Positions 12,384-18,149 of a stretch of 18,149 nucleotides of DNA are shown here, piece after piece (within the stretch, counting starts at the first letter, position 1; each line of letters begins with the position of its first letter). The DNA comes from an uncultured bacterium (lineage in GTDB: Bacteria > Patescibacteria > Microgenomatia > Levybacterales > UBA12049). The stretch spans positions 1 through 18,149 of the forward strand of contig CAMPGJ010000008.1 in assembly GCA_946885425.1 (NCBI GenBank). Reading direction: 5' to 3'. A program made the position numbers and the translations under genes. The notes beneath the pieces were generated by a model, which saw only the letters and a program-made list of their open reading frames with translations, made no database searches and was not told where the DNA came from.

Positions 12384-12404
12384 TTTGCCATTTGCCTTTT
12401 GCCA
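12384..12404. repeat. Tandem heptamer TTTGCCA x3 in the map-infA gap
   Basis: TTTGCCA, TTTGCCT, TTTGCCA in a row, followed by TTGG. The rest of the 136-base gap (12333-12468) is AT-rich with the infA promoter at one end and the word-like GGAACCTGGAATATGGAAAA just before the map stop; no gene is seen. Confidence 0.7.
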
Positions 12405-12468
12405 TTGGATTTATATTAAATAAACACAATATTAACCAAAAAATGGAACCTGGAATATGGAAAATCTC

Positions 12469-13224
12469 TTATACTGTGAGCATAAGAGGGCCTTCTTTTG
12501 TGATGGCAATCGTACGCTCATAAAGACCTGCCAGCTTTCCATCCTTAGTTCTAATTGTCCATCTATCCCGATCTAACACAACATCCTGCTTACCCATGTT
12601 ATAAATGACTTCAACGGCAATTGTCATGCCCTCCTTCAAAACTGGGGTCTTCGCAATCGGGCGGGAAAGATATCCGGGAACTTCAGGCGCTTCATGCAAT
12701 TCACGGCCTACACCATGCCCGATAAGGCTCCTAACAACCGAATATCCACCTTCTTTCTCAACGATATCCTGAATAGCCTTTGAAATATGCCCAATATGAT
12801 TTCCAAACTGCGCAGCTTCAATCCCAGCATCCAAAGCTTTTTTGCCATTTTCTAAGAACTTCACCACAGCTTGATCTTTCTTTTGTCCTACAATTTTTGA
12901 ATCACTCATATCCGTGTGGAATCCTTTATAAAAGACACCACAATCGATACCAACTAAATCACCATCTTTAAATGCATATTCTGTAGGAATACCATGAACA
13001 ACCACATCATTTGTTGAAACACAAATTGTGTGGTGGTAACCTTCTACTTTCATAAAGCCTGGCTCTCCCCCAAGTTCTCGAATCCTTTTCTCAGCAAGCT
13101 GATCCACCTCAAGCTCAGTTACCCCAGGCTTAATTGCGTCCATAACCTCACCAAGTACTGTTGCAAGCATATGTCCCCCAGTTTTCATTAATTCGATTTC
13201 TTCTTTTGTTTTATAATCAATCAT
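12469..13224 (-). CDS. map: Methionine aminopeptidase, type I
   Basis: 251 residues. The enzyme removes the initiator methionine from new proteins. Metal ligands are in place: D in GIDCG, D in FHTDMS, H in IGHGVGRELHEAPEV, E in AVEVIY and E in LYERTIAI near the C-terminus. The substrate-side HHTICVSTNDVVVHGIP is also typical. One visible departure: the last motif reads YERT, where E. coli has YEHT. The start ATG overlaps the cmk stop as ATGA, so translation is coupled. It ends the S14-to-map unit; the infA promoter follows. Confidence 0.97.
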   Translation of the reverse strand: MIDYKTKEEIELMKTGGHMLATVLGEVMDAIKPGVTELEVDQLAEKRIRELGGEPGFMKVEGYHHTICVSTNDVVVHGIPTEYAFKDGDLVGIDCGVFYKGFHTDMSDSKIVGQKKDQAVVKFLENGKKALDAGIEAAQFGNHIGHISKAIQDIVEKEGGYSVVRSLIGHGVGRELHEAPEVPGYLSRPIAKTPVLKEGMTIAVEVIYNMGKQDVVLDRDRWTIRTKDGKLAGLYERTIAITKEGPLMLTV

Positions 13225-13910
13225 AATAAATTTCTTTTTTTTAATTCTGCATTAATAACCCCAAGAGTTTCTTCTTCACTCATTTTGGAATCATCTAAAA
13301 TAAAATATCCTAACTCCTGAGGGTTACTGGGCAAGGGATCTGTTTCCCGTGTCTTGTCTCTCTCATCTCTTTCAACTACCTCTGCCAGAACATCTTCATA
13401 ATCCACTCTTCTTCCCTGTTCTAGAAACTGCGTTAACCGCCTTTTTGCCCTAATATCAGGTGCAGCAGTAAGATAAATTTTCAATTTCGCCTCAGGAAGA
13501 ACTCTTGTCCCCGTATCTCTTCCCTCAGCAACAACGATTTCGCCCTCTTCTATTGCTTTTTTAGCGATAACTTGCTGCTTTATAACAGAAGCTTCTCTTA
13601 CATGAGGATAAACACTCACGATTGAAGCTCCATTTGCTGCATCTGCCTCCTGTATCCTATCAGTTACATCTTTACCATTGAGAAAAGTCTTTATATTCTC
13701 AAATTTGATATTTACAAAAGGAAGTACATTTTCAACCGCTGCATCATCTTCTACAGAAACTCCTCTATTAATACATTCCAAAGCCAAACATCTATACATT
13801 GCTCCTGTATAAAGATAAAATCCATCCAATTCTTTTGCAAGCTTAGAAGCGATTGTACCTTTTCCTGCAGCCACAGGTCCATCAATTGCAATTGCAAATC
13901 CTTCTCGCAT
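13221..13910 (-). CDS. cmk: Cytidylate kinase
   Basis: 229 residues, normal. It phosphorylates CMP/dCMP to the diphosphates. P-loop IAIDGPVAAGKGTIA at 7-21, GAMYR (36-40) of the nucleotide-binding region, LNGKDVTDRI (about 77-86), VVAEGRDTGTRVLPEAKLKIYLTA (about 127-150) and RDERDKTRETDPL, a Cmk hallmark near the LID. It sits between adk and map, with 6 bases to adk and an ATGA overlap with map. This makes a nucleoside-monophosphate kinase pair (AMP, CMP) inside the secY operon. Confidence 0.96.
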   Translation of the reverse strand: MREGFAIAIDGPVAAGKGTIASKLAKELDGFYLYTGAMYRCLALECINRGVSVEDDAAVENVLPFVNIKFENIKTFLNGKDVTDRIQEADAANGASIVSVYPHVREASVIKQQVIAKKAIEEGEIVVAEGRDTGTRVLPEAKLKIYLTAAPDIRAKRRLTQFLEQGRRVDYEDVLAEVVERDERDKTRETDPLPSNPQELGYFILDDSKMSEEETLGVINAELKKRNLL

Positions 13911-13916
13911 AAAATA

Positions 13917-14462
13917 CTATTTCAACTTCTTCATTATTTCTTTGTGAATGTCTTCTATTTTCTTTTCGCCATTAACTTCAATCAAAATACCCTTTTTTTT
14001 ATATACATCAAGAACAGGCTCTGTAAACTCATGAAAGAGCTCAATCCTTTTCCGGACAGCTCTTAGCGTCTCATCTTCCCGTATCTCTCCTCCCTCTTCA
14101 GTTCTATACGAAAGGCGCCACAATGCCTCCCGATCCGAGACTTTTAGATATATTACCTTATCAACACCATTCTTAAATAATTTTGCTTGTGTTGCAGTCC
14201 GGGGAAATCCATCAAGAATATACCCATTTTCATATTCAGGACGTGAAAGGTATTCTTTTACAATATCCAATGTTTTATCATCGGGGATGAGAAAACCTGC
14301 ATTCATTACTTCTTTTATATATCTGCCTAATGCTGTTTTTTCTCTGGCGATATGCCGGAAAATATGACCTGTGGAAAGATATGGTATCCCTAATTTTTCT
14401 GTTAGAAGATTTCCTTGTGTAGATTTTCCAGAACCCTGTATACCAAGAAGAACAATTTTCAT
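13917..14462 (-). CDS. adk: Adenylate kinase, short-LID form
   Basis: 181 residues against about 215 for the long form. It interconverts AMP, ADP and ATP. P-loop LGIQGSGKSTQ at 6-16, AMP-site STGHIFR (31-37), DGFPRTATQAK (about 84-94). The LID is short (RTEEGGEIREDETLRAVRKRI) and lacks the four Cys/His/Asp zinc residues. The AMP-binding motif is usually S-T-G-D-x-x-R; here the Asp is His. The P-loop reads GKST rather than the common GKGT. It is placed between secY (1-base gap) and cmk, and secY-adk is a classic pairing, so the call is firm despite the substitutions. Confidence 0.92.
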   Translation of the reverse strand: MKIVLLGIQGSGKSTQGNLLTEKLGIPYLSTGHIFRHIAREKTALGRYIKEVMNAGFLIPDDKTLDIVKEYLSRPEYENGYILDGFPRTATQAKLFKNGVDKVIYLKVSDREALWRLSYRTEEGGEIREDETLRAVRKRIELFHEFTEPVLDVYKKKGILIEVNGEKKIEDIHKEIMKKLK

Positions 14463-14463
14463 A

Positions 14464-15753
14464 TTATTTATTTAAAAACCCTTCGTAGTTACGCATGACT
14501 AGATTTGCTTCTATTGCTTTGTAAGTTTCTAAGACGACACTAACCACAATAAGGACACTTGTTCCTCCCAGGAGCAACGTTTGCACACCAGTCAACAACC
14601 TTCCTATTTCAGGAAAAATCGCCACCGTACCTAAGAAAACAGCACCAACTAAAGTAATCCTTGTAAGGATGTAATTAAGATATTTTGCTGTAGGTGTGCC
14701 TGGGCGAATACCAGGAATAAATCCTCCTTGCTTTTGAATATCTTCTGAAATCTTTTTAGGATTAAAAATAACTGCTGTGTAAAAGAAGGTAAACCCTACA
14801 ACTAAAAGGAAGTAAAACACATTATAAAACAAACTTGTGGGAGCAAACCAGATATTTATTGTTTCAGCTATATTTTTCAAAGCTGGATTCGGAGACGTTT
14901 GAAAAACATTAGCGATAAGAGAGGGCATAAGGACAATTGAGACAGCAAAGATAATAGGAATAACACCTGCCTGATTCAGCCTGAGTGGAAGATGTGTAGA
15001 TTGCCCTCCCGTTGTATTGTTTCCCCGAACACGACGTGCATAATAAATAGTAATCTGCCTCGTTGCTTCATTTACGATAATAATACCGGCAATTACCGCT
15101 AATCCCATTCCAACAAAGCTAAGCATATTCAAGGTTGTTTCAGGAGTGGCCGTTGAGATTGTCTGCCCTAAAATTATAGGGAGCTGCCCAACAATACCAC
15201 CAAAAATAAGGAGAGAAATTCCATTCCCTATTCCTCGTTCGGTTATCAATTCTCCTAACCATACAAGTAACATAGTACCTGCAGTCATGGTAAGAATAAG
15301 GGCTATAAGAGAAACAGGAGATAAAACAGTTATAATTCCTTGTGAACGAAGTAACGCATACATACCTATTGCTTGGAGTACAGCCAATGGAACAGTAAGA
15401 ATTCTCGTATATTGACTAATCTTTTTCCTACCAGACTGTCCTTCTTTAGAGAGTTCTTCAAGCTTAGGAAATACCATCGTCAATAACTGGATAATAATAG
15501 AAGCATTAATATATGGGTTAAGACCCAAAGCCATAATTGAGAAATTAGCAAGTGTTCCTCCAGAAAAAATATCTAGTAATCCTAAAAATTGATTTTGGCT
15601 AAAGAGATTTTTTAATGCGGCAATATTAACACCAGCGACAGGGATATGAGCTAAAAATCTAAATACGAGGAAAATACCGAGAGTAAAGAGGATCTTCTGA
15701 CGTAACTCAGGTGATTTAAAACTGTTCCGAAGAGTAGATAAAAATTTATTCAT
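14464..15753 (-). CDS. secY: Preprotein translocase subunit SecY
   Basis: 429 residues, normal. It is the channel subunit of the Sec translocase in the cytoplasmic membrane. Ten hydrophobic spans can be counted. Landmarks: [16 protein letters not shown] at the first span, plug-region [45 protein letters not shown], the cytoplasmic loop with [34 protein letters not shown], and [18 protein letters not shown] before the last spans. The end is [11 protein letters not shown]. It lies 14 bases after rplO and 1 base before adk. Confidence 0.98.
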   Translation of the reverse strand: MNKFLSTLRNSFKSPELRQKILFTLGIFLVFRFLAHIPVAGVNIAALKNLFSQNQFLGLLDIFSGGTLANFSIMALGLNPYINASIIIQLLTMVFPKLEELSKEGQSGRKKISQYTRILTVPLAVLQAIGMYALLRSQGIITVLSPVSLIALILTMTAGTMLLVWLGELITERGIGNGISLLIFGGIVGQLPIILGQTISTATPETTLNMLSFVGMGLAVIAGIIIVNEATRQITIYYARRVRGNNTTGGQSTHLPLRLNQAGVIPIIFAVSIVLMPSLIANVFQTSPNPALKNIAETINIWFAPTSLFYNVFYFLLVVGFTFFYTAVIFNPKKISEDIQKQGGFIPGIRPGTPTAKYLNYILTRITLVGAVFLGTVAIFPEIGRLLTGVQTLLLGGTSVLIVVSVVLETYKAIEANLVMRNYEGFLNK

Positions 15754-15767
15754 TGAAATGAACCTGC

Positions 15768-16205
15768 TTATTCAATTGTACCACCGGCTTTTTCAATTTT
15801 TGCTGAAGCAGATTTCGAAACTGGAACTTTTACAGTAAGAGCAACTTGTAACTCACCATTTCCTAAGATTTTTACTCCATTCTCCTTTGCAGCTTTCAAT
15901 TCTACCAACTTATGCTTTGCAAGTGTTTCCATGTCTACAACACTTCCCTTAGGTAATCCATTAAGACGATCTAAATTAAGAATAAGCGGGGATGGTTTAA
16001 AAGATTTATTTCTTCCTTTTCCACGCAAGAAAGGAAGTCTTTTGATAAGTGGAAGTGCACCACCCTCAAAATCCAGAGGTACATCATTTCGCGCTTTCTG
16101 ACCCTTGGTTCCACGGCCTGCAGTCTTTCCACGGCCTGATCCATGTCCCTGACCAACACGCTTCTTTCTTTTTGATTTTATTTTCTCTAAGTCTGAAATA
16201 TTCAT
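15768..16205 (-). CDS. rplO: 50S ribosomal protein L15
   Basis: 145 residues. Signature N-terminus with the glycine/arginine-rich loop [25 protein letters not shown], then [17 protein letters not shown] (about 46-62), and the C-terminal globular part [21 protein letters not shown] and [17 protein letters not shown]. It starts 2 bases after the rpsE stop. In most bacteria rpmD (L30) lies between S5 and L15; here there is no room for it. Confidence 0.98.
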   Translation of the reverse strand: MNISDLEKIKSKRKKRVGQGHGSGRGKTAGRGTKGQKARNDVPLDFEGGALPLIKRLPFLRGKGRNKSFKPSPLILNLDRLNGLPKGSVVDMETLAKHKLVELKAAKENGVKILGNGELQVALTVKVPVSKSASAKIEKAGGTIE

Positions 16206-16207
16206 AA

Positions 16208-16729
16208 TTATTTAGATGCCTTTTTGTTAGCTATTCTTTCCTGTTCTTTTCTCTGTTGTTGACTTATCTGACGCAATGCCTCAAGTGTCGCATAGATATT
16301 ACTGATCTTGTTCTCAGTTCCAAGCATCTTTGAAGAAATGTTCTCAATTCCAGCTGCTGATACAACACTTCGGACTGTTCCCCCTGCAATAATACCACTT
16401 CCAGGAGGTGCAGGTTTAAGCATAACTTTTGCTGCTCCTACTTTAACATCAATTCTAAAAGGGATAGTTCCATTTACAAGTGGGATATCAATCATGTGTC
16501 TTTTTGCATAACTTATCCCTTTCCTGATTGCTGATGAAACATCAGGCGCTTTGCCAAGTCCTACACCAACTTTACCTTTTCTATCACCCACAACGGTGAG
16601 GGCTGAAAAGCCAACTTTATTACCACCTTTTGTCTTCTTGGACACACGGTTTATCTGAACAACCTGTTCTTCAAATTCACTTTGTGTCTGCTGTGCATCT
16701 TTTCTTGTGTGATTACGTGAAATAGCCAT
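16208..16729 (-). CDS. rpsE: 30S ribosomal protein S5
   Basis: 173 residues from the ATG at 16729. Family blocks: FEEQVVQINRVSKKTKGGNK (about 19-38), FSALTVVGDRKGKVGVGLGKA, the RNA-contact loop, and KPAPPGSGIIAGGTVRSVVSAAGIENISSKMLG (about 107-139). A longer reading from 16759 would overlap the end of rplR and put a perfect AAGGAGG Shine-Dalgarno inside the gene; the short form, which begins with typical MAISRNHTRKDAQ, is preferred even though the spacing (14 bases) is long. It starts 1 base after the rplR stop. Confidence 0.96.
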   Translation of the reverse strand: MAISRNHTRKDAQQTQSEFEEQVVQINRVSKKTKGGNKVGFSALTVVGDRKGKVGVGLGKAPDVSSAIRKGISYAKRHMIDIPLVNGTIPFRIDVKVGAAKVMLKPAPPGSGIIAGGTVRSVVSAAGIENISSKMLGTENKISNIYATLEALRQISQQQRKEQERIANKKASK

Positions 16730-16730
16730 A

Positions 16731-17069
16731 TTAGAATTGTAAACCTCCTTCTCTTGCACCCTCTGCGATTGCTTTTACTCTTCCATGATATGCAAAGCTT
16801 CCTTTATCAAATGCAACTTCCTTAATTTTCTTATCAAGTGCCAACTTTGCAATTGTCTCACCCAATTGTTTTGCTCTTTCTACAGGAGAAACCTTCCCTT
16901 TAAGCTCCAGAGCCTTTTCAGAGATCCCAACAACAACGTTACCTTTTTGATCGATAACTTGTGCGTAACAATACCTATTTGAACGATGTACGCTCAAACG
17001 AGGTCTGTCTGACACAAAACTTATCTTTCTTCTTATTCTTGTTTGTCTTTGTACTGCTATTTTATTCAT
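16731..17069 (-). CDS. rplR: 50S ribosomal protein L18
   Basis: 112 residues, the usual size. 5S rRNA-binding core: RIRRKISFVSDRPRLSVHRSNRYCYAQVID (about 11-40), VSPVERAKQLGETIAKLAL, and the ending FDKGSFAYHGRVKAIAEGAREGGLQF, which is a strong family signature. It starts 1 base after rplF and its end contains the Shine-Dalgarno of rpsE. Confidence 0.97.
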   Translation of the reverse strand: MNKIAVQRQTRIRRKISFVSDRPRLSVHRSNRYCYAQVIDQKGNVVVGISEKALELKGKVSPVERAKQLGETIAKLALDKKIKEVAFDKGSFAYHGRVKAIAEGAREGGLQF

Positions 17070-17070
17070 G

Positions 17071-17613
17071 CTATTTTGCTTTTGCTGCCTTTCCAGCCTT
17101 TCTTCTAATTCTTTCTCCCTTATATTTAATTCCTTTACCCTTATATGGTTCAGGTGGACGCACTTTGCGAATCTGTGCTGCTATCTGTCCAACTAATGAT
17201 TTGTCGCTTCCTGCAACAGTAATTGTATTATCAGCCACACTAAGTGTTATACCCGGTTGTGGTGTTATTTTCACTGGATGTGAAAATCCCAAAGATAAAA
17301 CAAGATCAACCCCCTGCATCTGTGCACGATACCCGACTCCAGTTAATTCTAATTTCTTTTCAAAACCTGAATCTAAACCTTTAACAATATTTGCCAGATT
17401 TGCACGAGTCAAACCATACATTGCTTTGACTTTACGATCGGAAAGATCCAGTGCTTTAACCGTAAGAATCCCCTCTGTTAATTCTACACTTATCCCTTCA
17501 GGAAGCGCATAGGATGCATTTCCTTTAGGACCCGTTACCTGTACCTGATTTTCCTGCACAGATACCGATACTCCATTTCCGATAGCAATTGGTAATTTTC
17601 CTATTTTTGACAT
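17071..17613 (-). CDS. rplF: 50S ribosomal protein L6
   Basis: 180 residues. MSKIGKLPIAIGNGVSVSV at the start, two repeats of the L6 fold, LTGVGYRAQMQGVDLVLSLGFSHPV (about 91-115), and the rRNA-binding ending AAQIRKVRPPEPYKGKGIKYKGE (about 145-167). A clear Shine-Dalgarno AAGGAG lies ~10 bases before the ATG. Gap to rpsH is 14 bases. Confidence 0.98.
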   Translation of the reverse strand: MSKIGKLPIAIGNGVSVSVQENQVQVTGPKGNASYALPEGISVELTEGILTVKALDLSDRKVKAMYGLTRANLANIVKGLDSGFEKKLELTGVGYRAQMQGVDLVLSLGFSHPVKITPQPGITLSVADNTITVAGSDKSLVGQIAAQIRKVRPPEPYKGKGIKYKGERIRRKAGKAAKAK

Positions 17614-17627
17614 ATATATTCACTCCT

Positions 17628-18017
17628 TTACCAGATCTTAAATAACAATTCTCCACCAATACCCTTCTTTACAGCTTGATGACCAGTTAGCACGCCGACA
17701 TTTGTTGAAAGAATTGCTGTCTCTGCTCTCCCTTGTTTCTTGTACACTTCATCTGCACCAATATATGTTCTCAAAGATGGCTTTGAAATAAGCTTAAGAT
17801 CAGTTATAACCGGCTTTCTATTCTGGTATCGCAGATTAACTACCAAAAATCTCTTACCCTCTTCAGTCTCTTCTTTTACAGATTCAAGAAAACCTTCCTT
17901 CTTCAATACCTGAGCAACAGCTTTATTGATATTTGAATAGTGCGATCGCACTTCTTTCTTATGCGCCATTGACGCATTCTTTAATTGTATAGCAAAATCT
18001 CCTACTAAATAATTCAT
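17628..18017 (-). CDS. rpsH: 30S ribosomal protein S8
   Basis: 129 residues. The N-terminal half (VGDFAIQLKNASMAHKKEV) corresponds to the usual IADMLTRIRNA region, followed by VAQVLKKEGFLESVK. The C-terminal signature is AILSTNVGVLTGHQAVKKGIGGELLFKIW. S8 binds 16S rRNA helix 21 and in E. coli also regulates the spc operon. It starts 13 bases after the rpsZ stop. Confidence 0.96.
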   Translation of the reverse strand: MNYLVGDFAIQLKNASMAHKKEVRSHYSNINKAVAQVLKKEGFLESVKEETEEGKRFLVVNLRYQNRKPVITDLKLISKPSLRTYIGADEVYKKQGRAETAILSTNVGVLTGHQAVKKGIGGELLFKIW

Positions 18018-18030
18018 ATTTTTAATTTAT

Positions 18031-18149
18031 CTACCATGAAGCTTTAAATACCCCTGGTAATTCTCCTTTCTGTGCTCGTTCTCTGAAACAAATTCTGCAC
18101 AAACCGAATCTACGCATATATGCCCGGTCTCTTCCACAAATCGCACAAC
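18031..18149 (-). CDS. rpsZ: 30S ribosomal protein S14, zinc type (5' end outside window)
   Basis: Only the last 39 codons are in the window, ending in TAG. They read [20 protein letters not shown], then [18 protein letters not shown]. The C-x-x-C ... C-x-x-C zinc ribbon and the GLCRICFRE...G.lPGv.KasW ending identify the short zinc-binding S14, which normally precedes rpsH. The N-terminus is beyond the window. Confidence 0.95.
   Translation of the reverse strand, partial: CAICGRDRAYMRRFGLCRICFRERAQKGELPGVFKASW

Noticed and set aside
16730..16759. S5 starting at 16759
   Set aside because: It would overlap rplR and bury an AAGGAGG ribosome binding site; MAISRNHTRK at 16729 fits better.
16961..17512. 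183-codon open frame on the plus strand opposite rplF and rplR
   Set aside because: It is antisense to two intact ribosomal genes; its hydrophobic content is a by-product of Lys-rich codons on the other strand.
1..18149. CRISPR array, tRNA or rRNA gene
   Set aside because: I saw no direct repeats with unique spacers, no tRNA cloverleaf with TTCGA arm in the right context, and no rRNA sequence. The 7-base repeats are too short for CRISPR.
1..18149. Alternative genetic code with TGA read as an amino acid
   Set aside because: TGA ends cmk (13221-13223) and the unknown gene at 7350 at the expected places, and no in-frame TGA occurs in conserved genes.

Overview
The window reads as a piece of a small-genome bacterium of the Candidate Phyla Radiation (Patescibacteria); I cannot fix the class. 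The signs are a ribosomal-protein cluster with no L30 gene (S5 and L15 are 2 bases apart), very tight gene packing, several lineage-restricted small proteins, and AT-rich word-like repeats between genes. TGA ends cmk and another gene, so the code is the standard bacterial one.

Bases 1-7350 are a mixed accessory/housekeeping region. It holds the end of an FKBP-type prolyl isomerase gene, a small DUF378 membrane protein divergent from an unknown helical protein, metK behind an S-box-like SAM aptamer and an intrinsic terminator, and an unknown polytopic membrane protein. A short PH-like protein gene and a family 4-like uracil-DNA glycosylase follow in tandem, then a secreted/multispan membrane protein, a metallo-beta-lactamase-fold hydrolase and an unknown protein. 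That last unknown protein runs convergently into a related unknown gene at 7350-7928.

Bases 7350-18149 are all on the minus strand and form the ribosomal/secretion/transcription superoperon. Read in transcription order it is rpsZ(S14, partial)-rpsH-rplF-rplR-rpsE-rplO-secY-adk-cmk-map-infA-rpmJ-rpsM-rpsK-rpsD-rpoA-rplQ-rplM-rpsI-unknown. Gene ends mostly abut or overlap. Visible breaks are the map-infA gap and the rpsD-rpoA gap, each with its own sigma-70-like promoter, and the rpoA-rplQ gap, which holds a 124-bp palindrome.

Three things stand out beyond the genes. First, a family of about 100-127 bp AT-rich palindromes centred on CAAAACGTT, built from roughly 7-base words, occurs three times, and arm-only relatives abut other genes. 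Second, at least six genes have a TATAAT-type box only 6-8 bases before the ATG, which predicts leaderless mRNAs. Third, the metK leader looks like a SAM aptamer with an unusually reduced P2 arm, and the uracil-DNA glycosylase lacks every cysteine that normally holds the family's iron-sulfur cluster.
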